64,000 nt of DNA from Gottfriedia acidiceleris (GCF_004138285.1 NZ_SCFN01000008.1:246278-310277), one strand, 5' to 3'. Counted from the stretch's first letter, positions 9,585 through 18,928 are shown. Made by a program: numbers and translations. The notes: generated from the sequence alone by a model not told the origin.

Positions 9585-12377
9585 ATGGAAAAAGTTGGAA
9601 TCAAATTTTACGATATAGCAGTAGTGATTGTTACATATAATGTGGTTGATTATATTGAAGAGGCTATAAATTCGATTATTAATCAGTCAATGAAAAATAT
9701 TCAAGTTATAGTAGTGGATGATGGGTCAACTGACGGAACAAAAAATGTTGTCGAGCAAATGGCTTCAAATAATGAAAATATTTATTATCAATTTTCAGAG
9801 AATAGTGGTAGTCCATCTAGGCCGCGAAATATTGGAATACAAATGGCAAATGCAAAATACATTACCTTCTTAGATGGTGATGATTATCTTGACGAAAACG
9901 CATGTGAGATGATGTTCAATATCGCTGAAAAGGAAAATAGTGATATTGTCGCAGCAAATATGATGAGTTTTATTGGTAGTAGGTTTTTTGAAACATTTAC
10001 TAGAAATCCTAATTATTCGGAGAGAGCAGCATATTTTAAATCAATAAATCATTATGATGTAACGCATATTACAGAGAATCCAGTCTTATATCAAATGCCA
10101 AATTGTTGTGCAAAATTATATCTTACTGACTTAATTAAAGATATTAGATTTGATGAATCGATAAAATATGGTGAAGACCACTTATTTTCTATTGAAACAT
10201 TTTTAAAATCTAAAAAAACTGTTGTTTTAGATAAATTTGTTTATTTTTACCGAGGTCGAACGAACTCGACTACACGTGAAAGAAGCTTAAAAATAGTCCA
10301 AGATGCGTATGAGAGTGTATACGCTATAGATAAAGTAATAAAAAAATATGAAGGTAATATAAATGATTTAGATGATTTTTATCAAAAAATCGCAATTTAT
10401 CGAATGAAAATTGGTAAAACATTTATTGAACAATTACGCTTATTTCCAGATGCTGAGAAAAAAAGAGTAATTGAATTATTAAATGAATCTTATTTTAGAA
10501 ATTTAAGTATTGAAAACTATTCAAAATTAAATTTATTTAATTTTATTCTTATTGACTTAGCAGTTCAGAAAAAATTTGATGAAGCAATAGCCTTCTCAAA
10601 CTTAAATGAGGAAATTAAGAGATATAAGTCTACTGTTAGTAAAAAAGATATTAATATATCTAATGATAACGATCAGATTATTTTTTCATTCAAATACAAT
10701 GAAAAAAATGTCTCAGTCGATATAACGGAATGTTTTGAACATATACCATTAATCACACATTTAACTAATTTCACATTTGAAAATTTTACTCTTAAACTTG
10801 ATGGTATAGGATTTTTTCAAAATATTAAATTAACCTCAGACAATGATATCTCTCATCAATTGGTACTAGTAAATCGTAATACTAAAAATCGTTTCATTAT
10901 TGAAGCCGAAAGAAAATATACAAATAGATATAATACTGCGATTTCTGATTACCATAATGGTGGTTTTTCTTTCAGTATTAATTTATTAGAAATAAACGAT
11001 TTAGGAAGATATGATTTGTTTCTCGAAACAACTTGTTTTGGAAAAGTAAAAACTAGAAAAATTACTGGTCCAACGAGAACGTTTAAGTTAAAATGCAGAA
11101 ATTATTATTTTGAAATGAATCATAAAAACTATGAACTAATTTTAGCTCCTAAGAATTTATTTGCATTTAGGTTAAATTCAGGTAGTAAGTTGAAATTACG
11201 AATTTCAAAAGTCAAACATAATATTCGCAAGAAATTGTCTACATTAAAAGAGATAAGGAATAATCGTGGAATAGATAAAGGTAAAAAATTCAATTTGTCT
11301 ATTGCTACTGTTTGCCAAGAATTGTCTAGACCTTTCTTTAAAGGAAGAAAAATTATTTTGGTCGGAGAAAAGTTAGGCGATACTTTTAATGATAATGGTG
11401 CAGCATACTTCAGATATTGCCGTCAAAATCATCCAAATGATGATGTATTTTATCTAATTAAGAAAAGTTCAAAAGATTATGAGGAAGTAAAGAAACTTGG
11501 AAATGTCATTCCATTTTATAGTCTTAAACATTTATTTTATAGTATGAACGCAAAATACATTGTAAGTACTGATAATGTTAATATGTTATTACCTTCGAAT
11601 ATTCGTCCCTTAAGAAATGCAAAACGGATTTTTGTCGGTCATGGGGTTACACTTTTTAAAAAGGTTGAGCATGTTTATCATGCTAGAATAGATGTTGCGG
11701 ATTCAATAGCTTGTGCTTCTGAATTAGAAAAAGAAATATTTATAAACCATTTTGGGTTTAACGAAGATCAGTTATTTGTTACGGGATTACCTAGAACTCA
11801 AATTTTAAACAATAACGTTAAAGAAAAAAACATATTGCTTACATTTACATGGAGACCTTCAATTGGAAGCCGAAATGAATTTTTAGCAAGCGAGTATTAT
11901 CATCGTTTGAAAAGTCTATTTAATAATCATGAATTATTAACTGCTTTAAGTAAAAATAATGTAACTTTAACTATTTTATTACACCCAAGAATGGTAGAAT
12001 ATGTAGATTTACTTGAAGCTGAACACCCGAATATTATTCTAAAAAAATTCACTGAAATAAATGTAAAAGACTACATTGAAAGCAGTAGTATGTTAATAAC
12101 AGATTATTCGAGTATATTATTTGATTTCATTTTCCTTAAGAAACCAATTGTAATGTATGGTTTTGATTACTTTATTGGTGATTATGCTGTTAATGAAAAA
12201 GATATTAATGAAATGTTACCAGAAGTATTCTATCAAAATGAAAAAGAAGTAGTTAAATCAATCGTTAGTTCAATAAAATCTAACTTTAAAATTGCATCAG
12301 ACCTTGAGCAAAAATACGGAAAATTAATTAACACTCATCAAGAAAGTTGTAACTATTTGCATAATCATTTACAATAG
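9585..12377 (+). CDS. Second GT2-TagB/TagF fusion protein
   Basis: 930 aa, same layout as the upstream gene. The N-terminal GT2 domain has VVDDGSTDGT and LDGDD; the C-terminal CDP-polyol phosphotransferase domain has His686 (GHGVTLFKK), His800 (LLHPR) and TDYSSILFDF. The HGVTLFKK element is closer to the TagF-type HGTxxK motif than the HGVIGVSR of the other two fusions, so the donor or acceptor may differ. The ATG at 9585 has AAAGGAGA about 15 bases upstream, a rather long spacing. The central 300 residues are strongly AT-biased and unrecognised. The enzyme should work at the cytoplasmic membrane face on a lipid-linked chain that is then exported by the TagGH-type transporter 2 kb downstream. 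Confidence 0.85.
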   Translation: MEKVGIKFYDIAVVIVTYNVVDYIEEAINSIINQSMKNIQVIVVDDGSTDGTKNVVEQMASNNENIYYQFSENSGSPSRPRNIGIQMANAKYITFLDGDDYLDENACEMMFNIAEKENSDIVAANMMSFIGSRFFETFTRNPNYSERAAYFKSINHYDVTHITENPVLYQMPNCCAKLYLTDLIKDIRFDESIKYGEDHLFSIETFLKSKKTVVLDKFVYFYRGRTNSTTRERSLKIVQDAYESVYAIDKVIKKYEGNINDLDDFYQKIAIYRMKIGKTFIEQLRLFPDAEKKRVIELLNESYFRNLSIENYSKLNLFNFILIDLAVQKKFDEAIAFSNLNEEIKRYKSTVSKKDINISNDNDQIIFSFKYNEKNVSVDITECFEHIPLITHLTNFTFENFTLKLDGIGFFQNIKLTSDNDISHQLVLVNRNTKNRFIIEAERKYTNRYNTAISDYHNGGFSFSINLLEINDLGRYDLFLETTCFGKVKTRKITGPTRTFKLKCRNYYFEMNHKNYELILAPKNLFAFRLNSGSKLKLRISKVKHNIRKKLSTLKEIRNNRGIDKGKKFNLSIATVCQELSRPFFKGRKIILVGEKLGDTFNDNGAAYFRYCRQNHPNDDVFYLIKKSSKDYEEVKKLGNVIPFYSLKHLFYSMNAKYIVSTDNVNMLLPSNIRPLRNAKRIFVGHGVTLFKKVEHVYHARIDVADSIACASELEKEIFINHFGFNEDQLFVTGLPRTQILNNNVKEKNILLTFTWRPSIGSRNEFLASEYYHRLKSLFNNHELLTALSKNNVTLTILLHPRMVEYVDLLEAEHPNIILKKFTEINVKDYIESSSMLITDYSSILFDFIFLKKPIVMYGFDYFIGDYAVNEKDINEMLPEVFYQNEKEVVKSIVSSIKSNFKIASDLEQKYGKLINTHQESCNYLHNHLQ

Positions 12378-12446
12378 TGAGTGCTTATCTGACAGTTGAT
12401 TCTTGATTTTAAAATCAACTAAAATACTGAAAGAGGTAGTTTCTAA

Positions 12447-13733
12447 ATGAAAATTTGTACAATTGGACTAGGATATATTGGTTTACCTACATCAGCGATG
12501 TTTGCAAAACATGGTGTAGAAGTAGTAGGTGTAGATATCCATCAAAGTGTTGTTGATAAATTGAATGCTGGGGAAATTCATATAGAAGAGCCTGGTTTAG
12601 CTGAAGTTGTAAAGGATGTAGTTTCGAAGGGGTTATTTAAAGCATCATTAACACCAGAAGAAGCAGATGCATTTATTATTGCTGTACCTACACCGAATAA
12701 TGACGATGAATACAAATCTTGTGATTTATCATACGTATTAAGTGCTGTTAAATCGACTATTCCTTTTTTAAAAAAAGGAAACGTCTTAATTGTAGAATCA
12801 ACTATTGCGCCTCGCAGCATGGATGATTATGTAAAACCTTTAGTAGAAGAATGCGGCTTTACTGTTGGAGAAGATTTATTTTTAGTTCATTGTCCTGAAC
12901 GAGTATTACCAGGACAAATTATGTACGAATTAATAAATAATAACCGTATTGTTGGTGGGATAACTCCAATGTGTTCAGAGGCAGGTGCAAAAGTTTATAG
13001 GACTTTTGTAAAAGGTGAAATCATTCGTACTGATGCAAAAACAGCTGAAATGTCTAAGTTGATGGAAAATACGTTTCGTGATGTAAACATTGCCTTAGCA
13101 AATGAATTGACAAAAATCTGTAATACACTTGATATCAATGTGTTAGATGTAATTGAAATGGCTAATAAGCACCCGCGAGTTAATATTCATTCACCAGGGC
13201 CAGGAGTGGGAGGACATTGTCTAGCAGTAGATCCTTATTTTATCGTTGCAAAAACACCTGAGCTTGCAAATATAATAAATCTATCTCGCGAAACAAATTC
13301 TTCTATGCCTAGTTATGTCGTTGAGAATGTAAAAAAATTAATAGGGAATGTTGAGAATCCTAAAGTTGCTGCTTTTGGTGTGACTTATAAAGGTAACGTG
13401 GATGATATGCGAGAAAGTCCAGCCATGGATATTATTAAATTATTACGCAATGAAGGAATTAATGTTGCAGCTCATGATCCACATGTTGCTAGTTCAGAAA
13501 AATTTAAGCTTCATTCTGCAATGAATGCTGTAAAAGATGCTCATTTAATTTTAATATTAACTGATCATAATGAATTTAAAGTGATGGATTTTGAAGAATT
13601 TGTACCATCAATGAAAAATCCAATCGTCTTTGATACTAGAAATTGTGTTAATCAAACTAAAGATTCAAAAATAATATATGTAAATTATGGTAATTTAAAC
13701 CAAGTAATTAAAGAGAATGTGGTAAATTTATGA
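12447..13733 (+). CDS. wecC: UDP-N-acetyl-D-mannosamine dehydrogenase
   Basis: NAD-dependent, four-electron oxidation of UDP-ManNAc to UDP-ManNAcA. It belongs to the UDP-glucose/GDP-mannose dehydrogenase superfamily. The NAD-binding GLGYIGLP is at residues 7-14 and the catalytic Cys258 lies in GPGVGGHCLAVDPYF; VTYKGNVDDMRESPA marks the C-terminal UDP-binding domain. The 428-aa length and the GHCLAVDPYF sequence fit the WecC/ManNAcA branch better than UDP-glucose dehydrogenase, although family neighbours with other N-acetyl sugars are possible. It implies an acidic hexuronate in the polymer. The 2-epimerase that makes UDP-ManNAc (WecB/MnaA) is not in this window. Its stop overlaps the exporter start by 4 bases. 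Confidence 0.85.
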   Translation: MKICTIGLGYIGLPTSAMFAKHGVEVVGVDIHQSVVDKLNAGEIHIEEPGLAEVVKDVVSKGLFKASLTPEEADAFIIAVPTPNNDDEYKSCDLSYVLSAVKSTIPFLKKGNVLIVESTIAPRSMDDYVKPLVEECGFTVGEDLFLVHCPERVLPGQIMYELINNNRIVGGITPMCSEAGAKVYRTFVKGEIIRTDAKTAEMSKLMENTFRDVNIALANELTKICNTLDINVLDVIEMANKHPRVNIHSPGPGVGGHCLAVDPYFIVAKTPELANIINLSRETNSSMPSYVVENVKKLIGNVENPKVAAFGVTYKGNVDDMRESPAMDIIKLLRNEGINVAAHDPHVASSEKFKLHSAMNAVKDAHLILILTDHNEFKVMDFEEFVPSMKNPIVFDTRNCVNQTKDSKIIYVNYGNLNQVIKENVVNL

Positions 13734-14533
13734 ACAGTATAAAGACAGTTTTACAAGAACATGCTAAGAATCTATCATTAATATTTCGTCTTGCTTCTTA
13801 TGAAACACGTAAGGAATATGCAGATAGTCAACTTGGCGTAATTTGGGTATTTTTAAATCCGATTTTTCAAATAGCCGTTTACTGGGTAACTTTTGGTACA
13901 GGGATTAGAGGTGGAGCTCCAGTTCATGGAATTCCGTTTCTAATCTGGATGCTTTGTGGGATAATTCCGTGGTTTTTTATTAGTGCAGCGATTATGCAAG
14001 GTTCAAGTTCTATTTTTAATAGAATAGGGACTGTTTCGAAAATGAATTTTCCATTAAGTATTATTCCATCCTATGTTGTATTATCTAGGTTCAATACTCA
14101 TATATTTATGATGTTAATCTTAATAGTCGGAGTAATTGTAAACCGAGGTGTAGAGCAGATGAATATTTTTGCTTTAATCTACTTTATGTTAACCGGTTTA
14201 CTATTTAATATTGCACTTTCTTTACTTACATCTACTTTATCGACAATGGTTAGGGATGTTCATTTATTAATTCAATCTTTCACTAGAATGCTTTTGTATT
14301 TGACACCAATCTTGTGGGAACCATCGGGTTCTTCAAATCTGTTAAATACTTTAATGAAACTTAATCCATTTTATTATATTGTAGAGGGATACCGTGGTGC
14401 GTTACTTTATGGCCATTCTGATATTATTTTTTCTAAATATACTTTTTACTTTTGGGGAGTATTGCTATTCTTTTTCATAATCGGCTCAGTTTTTCATGTT
14501 AAATTCAGGAAGCAGTTTGTTGATTTCCTATAG
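13730..14533 (+). CDS. tagG: ABC-2 type polysaccharide/teichoic acid exporter, permease
   Basis: A 267-aa integral membrane protein of the ABC-2 family. It has an amphipathic N-terminal stretch (YADSQLGVIWVFLNPIFQ) and about six hydrophobic segments, the typical TagG/Wzm design. It starts at an ATG that overlaps the wecC stop (ATGA) and is followed after 12 bases by the ATPase gene, so the three are surely co-transcribed. With TagH it would flip the finished lipid-linked polymer across the cytoplasmic membrane. The neighbouring polymer-synthesis genes define the cargo better than the permease sequence does. The name tagG is by family resemblance. Confidence 0.86.
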   Translation: MNSIKTVLQEHAKNLSLIFRLASYETRKEYADSQLGVIWVFLNPIFQIAVYWVTFGTGIRGGAPVHGIPFLIWMLCGIIPWFFISAAIMQGSSSIFNRIGTVSKMNFPLSIIPSYVVLSRFNTHIFMMLILIVGVIVNRGVEQMNIFALIYFMLTGLLFNIALSLLTSTLSTMVRDVHLLIQSFTRMLLYLTPILWEPSGSSNLLNTLMKLNPFYYIVEGYRGALLYGHSDIIFSKYTFYFWGVLLFFFIIGSVFHVKFRKQFVDFL

Positions 14534-14545
14534 AAGGTGAAATGT

Positions 14546-15328
14546 ATGACAAAAAAAGTTGTATTTAAAAATGTTACAAAAAAATTTAAAATTTATAATA
14601 AACCGACTGACAAACTGAAGGATTTATTCTTTGGTGGCAGAGGTGGGGAGTATTTTCATGCTTTAAAAAATATTTCCTTCGAGATTGAACAAGGGGAAAT
14701 TGTAGGGATAATTGGTTTAAACGGATCAGGTAAAAGTACCATGTCTAACTTAATCGCGGGTGTGACAATGCCAAACGAAGGTGAAGTCGAAGTAAATGGT
14801 GTAGCTTCACTAATTGCCATTCAAGCTGGTTTAGACAATCGACTAACTGGTTTAGAAAATATTAGACTTAAAGGTTTAATGATGGGTCTAACGGTAAAAC
14901 AAATTGAAAAAATTACACCGGATATTATTGAGTTTGCTGAAATTGGTAAGTTTATTAACCAACCAGTTAAATCATATTCAAGCGGTATGAGATCAAGATT
15001 AGGATTCGCAATTTCCGTTAATATTGATCCAGACATTATGGTAATTGACGAAGCATTATCTGTTGGTGACCCAACATTTACAAAACGTTGCTTAGATAAA
15101 ATGAATGATTTTAAAGAACAAGGAAAAACAATATTCTTTATTAGTCACTCATTAGGTCAAGTAAGAAATTTTTGTACAAAAGGATTATGGATTCATTACG
15201 GAAAATTGGTAGAGTATGGAGACATTGATCCTGTATGCGATAACTATCAAGAGTTCCTTACTGAGTACAATAAATTATCTACTGAAGAACGTGCAAAAGA
15301 TCGTGAAAAAAATATGCAATATAATTAA
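14546..15328 (+). CDS. tagH: ABC exporter ATP-binding protein, short TagH/Wzt type
   Basis: A 260-aa nucleotide-binding subunit. It has Walker A GLNGSGKST at residues 57-65, the signature YSSGMRSRLGFA, Walker B IMVIDEALSVGD, and the FISHS switch histidine region. I start it at the ATG at 14546, 5 bases after AAGGTGA; the GTG at 14537 lies inside that ribosome binding site. It lacks the long extracytoplasmic C-terminal region of B. subtilis TagH and the carbohydrate-binding extension of some Wzt proteins, so the exporter probably does not read a terminal cap on the polymer. It pairs with the permease just upstream. Confidence 0.87.
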   Translation: MTKKVVFKNVTKKFKIYNKPTDKLKDLFFGGRGGEYFHALKNISFEIEQGEIVGIIGLNGSGKSTMSNLIAGVTMPNEGEVEVNGVASLIAIQAGLDNRLTGLENIRLKGLMMGLTVKQIEKITPDIIEFAEIGKFINQPVKSYSSGMRSRLGFAISVNIDPDIMVIDEALSVGDPTFTKRCLDKMNDFKEQGKTIFFISHSLGQVRNFCTKGLWIHYGKLVEYGDIDPVCDNYQEFLTEYNKLSTEERAKDREKNMQYN

Positions 15329-15345
15329 TTAAATAACTAGATGGG

Positions 15346-15377
15346 ATACCTAAGTTTGAAAAAGCTTAGGTTTCCTT
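15346..15377 (+). terminator. Weak terminator-like hairpin after tagH
   Basis: ACCTAAGTTT pairs with AAGCTTAGGT, followed by only a short T-tract (TTTCCTT). It may be a partial terminator between the exporter genes and galU. Confidence 0.45.
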
Positions 15378-15472
15378 GCATTATATACATAAAATGCTTT
15401 ATTATTCAGTTGAGTGATGATTATAAGCTTAAACTTGATTAATATACTATAAAAAATATTAGGTGATTAATT

Positions 15473-16360
15473 GTGGAAAATAACAAAATAAAAAAAGTAC
15501 GTAAAGCCATTATCCCAGCAGCGGGATTAGGTACTCGTTTCTTACCGGCTACAAAAGCAATGCCAAAAGAAATGTTGCCAATCGTAGACAAACCGACAAT
15601 TCAATATATTGTTGAAGAAGCAATTGAAGCAGGAATTGAAGACATCATTATCGTAACTGGTAAAGGTAAACGAGCAATCGAGGACCATTTTGATATTTCA
15701 TTTGAATTAGAACAAAATCTACTAGAAAAAGAAAAATATGAGATACTTGAGAAAGTACAAGCGTCGTCTAAAGTAGAGATTCATTATATTAGACAAAAAG
15801 AGCCAAGAGGTTTAGGCCATGCAGTTTGGTGTGCCCGTAAATTTATTGGTGATGAACCGTTTGCTGTACTACTTGGTGATGATATTATTCAATCAGACGT
15901 TCCTGGTGTTGAACAATTAATAAAACAGTACGAGTTAACACATTCTTCAGTTATAGGTGTACAAGAAGTTCCAGAAAATGAAGCTTATCGTTATGGAATT
16001 GTTGATCCGGTTGAGCAAGATGGACGTCGATACCAAGTACGTAACTTTGTTGAAAAACCAGCAAAAGGTACACAACCGTCAAATTTAGCAATAATGGGTC
16101 GTTATTTGTTAACACCTGAAATTTTTGAGTTTCTTGAGGAGCAAGAAATTGGAGCAGGTGGAGAAATACAGTTAACTGACGCGATTCAAAAGCTAAATAA
16201 AATTCAAAGAGTATATGCTTACGACTTTGAAGGTAAACGCTATGATGTTGGTGAAAAACTAGGATTTATTACAACAACTATCGATTTTGCACTTCAACGT
16301 GATGATTTAAAAGATGACTTATTAGACTATTTAAAACAAAAAATTAATGAATTAGACTAA
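15473..16360 (+). CDS. galU: UTP-glucose-1-phosphate uridylyltransferase
   Basis: Makes UDP-glucose from UTP and glucose 1-phosphate. A 295-aa nucleotidyltransferase with the signature [20 protein letters not shown] at residues 16-35, the LGDD metal-binding motif (about 137-140), and FVEKP later in the active site. The GTG start has AGGTGATT about 10 bases upstream. Known in Bacillus as GtaB/GalU. Here it would feed the two epimerases at the start of the locus and glucosylation of teichoic acid. It is separated from tagH by 144 bases containing a weak hairpin, so it may have its own promoter as well as read-through. Confidence 0.92.
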   Translation: MENNKIKKVRKAIIPAAGLGTRFLPATKAMPKEMLPIVDKPTIQYIVEEAIEAGIEDIIIVTGKGKRAIEDHFDISFELEQNLLEKEKYEILEKVQASSKVEIHYIRQKEPRGLGHAVWCARKFIGDEPFAVLLGDDIIQSDVPGVEQLIKQYELTHSSVIGVQEVPENEAYRYGIVDPVEQDGRRYQVRNFVEKPAKGTQPSNLAIMGRYLLTPEIFEFLEEQEIGAGGEIQLTDAIQKLNKIQRVYAYDFEGKRYDVGEKLGFITTTIDFALQRDDLKDDLLDYLKQKINELD

Positions 16361-16373
16361 TAGAAAAATTAGA

Positions 16374-16889
16374 ATGAAAAATTCTAGTCCTATTAAAACA
16401 TTTATTAAATATTGGATACCAGTTATCTTAATAGCTGGCATTATCTTTTATTCATCGGCAACACCATATGAAAAACAAGATATAAGACCGGAGATAAGTC
16501 ATTTTACATTTTTATATGATCTAATGAAGCATTTTACCTTTGTCCACTTTAACTACGCTGGACATGAAGTAAGTATAAAAGAGCTTGGAGTAGCAGGATT
16601 TACAGAATTCTTTATTCGTAAACTATCCCATTTTTCAATCTATCTTTTACTTGCCTTTTTTGCTACAAGATTAGCAAAGCTTTATGTGAAGAGAGCCTTT
16701 TTAGTAGGCGTAATTTTTTCGATCCTTTATGCAGCTTCGGATGAATTTCACCAATCCTTTACTGCAAATCGAACTCCGTTAGTACAAGACGTAGTAATTG
16801 ATTCGATAGGAGCTCTAATAGGGGCATGTTTATTTTTATTAATAAGTAAGAAGCTTAATGCGAAAGTTCAAAAATCCATTCGAGTTTAA
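16374..16889 (+). CDS. VanZ-like membrane protein
   Basis: A 171-aa protein with an N-terminal membrane segment (YWIPVILIAGIIFYSS) and three further hydrophobic helices in the C-terminal half. That half has the VanZ-family pattern: a conserved R-K-x-S-H-F at the start of the second helix and D-E-x-H-Q-S-F before the last (ASDEFHQSFTANRTP). It follows galU by 13 bases and ends the polysaccharide series. The biochemical role of VanZ-like proteins outside teicoplanin resistance is not settled; nearness to cell-wall genes is common. Its stop codon lies inside a terminator hairpin. Confidence 0.8.
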   Translation: MKNSSPIKTFIKYWIPVILIAGIIFYSSATPYEKQDIRPEISHFTFLYDLMKHFTFVHFNYAGHEVSIKELGVAGFTEFFIRKLSHFSIYLLLAFFATRLAKLYVKRAFLVGVIFSILYAASDEFHQSFTANRTPLVQDVVIDSIGALIGACLFLLISKKLNAKVQKSIRV

Positions 16890-16905
16890 TCGAATGGATT
16901 TTTTT
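16869..16905 (+). terminator. Terminator overlapping the VanZ-like stop codon
   Basis: AAAATCCATTCGA pairs with TCGAATGGATTTT, then seven Ts. It ends the cell-wall polymer locus. The TAA of the gene is within the loop. Confidence 0.9.
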
Positions 16906-17049
16906 GTATGAGACGAAGCATCGTTCTAATTCCTGAACAAAAATCAGTGTTTATCAACAAGGTCTTAAAAAGAAAATTCATTTTTATTAAAAGGCTCTGT
17001 TATAAAAGATTGTTGATTTTCTTATTCAACTCTTCTAACCGTTTTTAGC

Positions 17050-17826
17050 TTAAAATGTATAGGATTCTCCATCATCTGGAACTAGAACATGAGAAGAAAT
17101 CCCTTTTTCATCAATAAAATTTATTAATTCTTCTCTTGATAATGTCGAATGGTTGACAGCTTCCATATGGACCGAAATGATTTTAGCGGCAGGAGCAGCT
17201 TTATACACTTTATAGATGTCTTCTTTCCCCATTATAATTGAACCATATCCGATTAATTCGTTATCCCCACCATTGACTACAATAATGTCCGGTTTATGTG
17301 TATTAATCTCGTCTTGGACTCCGTCATACCATACCGTATCTCCAGCTACATATAACGTTTTTTCACTTGAGTGTTTAAATACAACCCCACACACTTTACC
17401 AGTACGTTCTAAGGCTTTTTCGTCTCTTCCATGTTCGCCTTTTGTTTTCCCTAACTTAATGTCTTCAAAAATTGTATCTTCTTTTAAAATTTCCACATTT
17501 TGAAAACCAATATTTTTCACATTTGTAGAATCTTCTTCATTTTGTACAAACATCTTAATATCTTTTGGTAACACATTTTTAGCTACTTCGTCAAAGTGGT
17601 CTAAATGTAGATGAGTAAGAATGACAGCATCTATATCCTTAATAATATTTTCAAGTGTTGTTGGTAAATTAACTGTAGGGTTATGGAGATTTTGTTTTAC
17701 TGGATGCTTTATTGGACCAGCAAAAGGAGGATACGTACCTCTCTCAGCTAACATTGGATCTATTAGAAACTTTTTATTTGCATATTTAACAATGATTGTT
17801 GCATTTCGAATTTGAGTAATCTTCAT
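17050..17826 (-). CDS. MBL-fold metal-dependent hydrolase (UlaG/YtkL-like)
   Basis: A 258-aa metallo-beta-lactamase-fold enzyme. The metal site motif T-H-L-H-L-D-H-F-D is around residues 65-73, with later metal-ligand candidates in VAGDTVWYDG and near the C-terminus (SVHMEAVNHS). I start at the ATG complementary to 17824-17826, which has AAAGGAG 9 bases upstream; the longer frame to 17853 adds nine residues that overlap the ribosome binding site. The closest style is the small single-domain UlaG-type or UPF0173 hydrolases. The substrate is not known. It stands alone and diverges from the Lrp/AsnC remnant. Confidence 0.8.
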   Translation of the reverse strand: MKITQIRNATIIVKYANKKFLIDPMLAERGTYPPFAGPIKHPVKQNLHNPTVNLPTTLENIIKDIDAVILTHLHLDHFDEVAKNVLPKDIKMFVQNEEDSTNVKNIGFQNVEILKEDTIFEDIKLGKTKGEHGRDEKALERTGKVCGVVFKHSSEKTLYVAGDTVWYDGVQDEINTHKPDIIVVNGGDNELIGYGSIIMGKEDIYKVYKAAPAAKIISVHMEAVNHSTLSREELINFIDEKGISSHVLVPDDGESYTF

Positions 17827-17942
17827 CTTTACAACTCCTTTTCTTGGATTCAAACATAGTTTATACTGTAACCAATAATTGGTACATAGAAAAAAACGAG
17901 TCTTTCGAACGTTTTACTTGATTATTGAAAGGATTTGAAAAC

Positions 17943-18050
17943 ATGTTAGATCACACGGATAAACTCATCTTAGAGGAACTATCTAAAAATAGTCGAATCA
18001 CAATGAAAGAGCTAGGTGAGAAAGTCCATTTGACTGGTCAAGCTACAAAG
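17943..18050 (+). pseudogene. Lrp/AsnC-family regulator, N-terminal fragment
   Basis: From the ATG at 17943 about 36 codons read as an AsnC/Lrp winged-helix start (DHTDKLILEELSKNSRITM, then KELGEKVHLTG). Similarity stops at base 18050, exactly where a dispersed repeat begins, and the frame ends at a TGA at 18078-18080. The recognition helix is incomplete and the ligand-binding domain is missing, so it cannot work as a regulator. Lrp-type genes often sit divergently from a gene they control; here that would have been the MBL hydrolase. Confidence 0.7.
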
Positions 18051-18175
18051 GGACGCCCTACTCCTATGGGAAATGAATGAAGGTAAAGACCCCGCAGGAA
18101 CGAGGAGGCTCAAGAATCTCGCCCCATGGATAGCGAGCATCCTGTAGTGGAAATCAACACCACTCTACTCCTTTT
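18051..18175. repeat. Bacillaceae-type dispersed intergenic repeat
   Basis: Contains the hallmarks of a repeat scattered through many Bacillus genomes: CCCCGCAGGA, CGAGGAGGCT, a CGCCCC...GGATAGCGAGC core, and GGAAATCAAC near the end. Composition is GC-rich against an AT-rich surround. The copy is degenerate. It joins directly onto the broken Lrp gene. Ends are approximate. Confidence 0.6.
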
Positions 18176-18221
18176 ACGAAAATCTAATTCTAATTGACAT
18201 GATTGTTTTTCAACAAAATAT

Positions 18222-18256
18222 AAAAATCTTATCTAAATTCAATTAGATAAGATTTC
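18222..18256 (-). terminator. Terminator after the PNPOx-like gene (bidirectional)
   Basis: AAATCTTATCTAA pairs with TTAGATAAGATTT. A T-run follows on the minus strand, just past the stop codon of the 18262-18672 gene. Confidence 0.75.
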
Positions 18257-18261
18257 GTTTT

Positions 18262-18672
18262 TCACAGCTTTATAAAAGTAGGTTCTGTACCTGCTTTCTC
18301 TACATAGCCTATTTTAACTGGATTCATTTGAATCAGTACATAGTTAGGATCTTCGGGACCTTCAAGCCATCTAGACAATTCTTCAGTCCATACTTTCTCT
18401 TCAGGACTTGCATTTTCAATTACTTCAGCTCTTGCAAACATCTCTACAAAGTTATCATCTAATCGGTCACCATCGTGTCCAAGTAGTATATGTACATTTG
18501 GATTATTTTTTATATCTTCTACTTTTTGTGAATTCTTATTTGTAGCGATATAAGGTGTTAGGCCTTTAAAGAAAAATACCATATAACAACTATGCGGAAA
18601 GTCTTCACGAATGGTTGTAAATAGACCTAATTGTTTCGCTTTAAGTACTTTCATAATATTTTGTTGAATCAT
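18262..18672 (-). CDS. Pyridoxamine 5'-phosphate oxidase-like general stress protein
   Basis: A 136-aa split-barrel flavin-binding protein of the PNPOx-like family, resembling B. subtilis general stress protein 26 (YdaG). Recognisable parts are an N-terminal LFTTIREDFPHSCYMVFFF strand pair, YIATNKNSQKVEDIKNNP (the conserved substrate/cofactor contact region), and PNYVLIQMNPVKIGYV near the end. The ATG is preceded by AGGAGGGAG. It is a single-gene unit with its own terminator. Members bind FMN, FAD or F420-like cofactors; which one applies here, and any reaction, cannot be told. Confidence 0.8.
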   Translation of the reverse strand: MIQQNIMKVLKAKQLGLFTTIREDFPHSCYMVFFFKGLTPYIATNKNSQKVEDIKNNPNVHILLGHDGDRLDDNFVEMFARAEVIENASPEEKVWTEELSRWLEGPEDPNYVLIQMNPVKIGYVEKAGTEPTFIKL

Positions 18673-18928
18673 TTTTATTAACTCCCTCCTAGTTCAGAAG
18701 AAGGGAAGGTAGAATCTATTCTACCAACCGAATCCCCAACTTAAGTAATTCTAGTTCTCGAGGTCATAATCCTTTGAGCAATATAGGTAAAAAACGAAAC
18801 TTTTATTCAAGTGATAGATGATTTAGCCATCAACACTTTAAGTGTTTGTTAATTGTTTTACATTTAAACCTATTTTTTTAAGTCTTTTGCATATGATATT
18901 TATAAGCAAATTTATTTAGGAGGTTATT

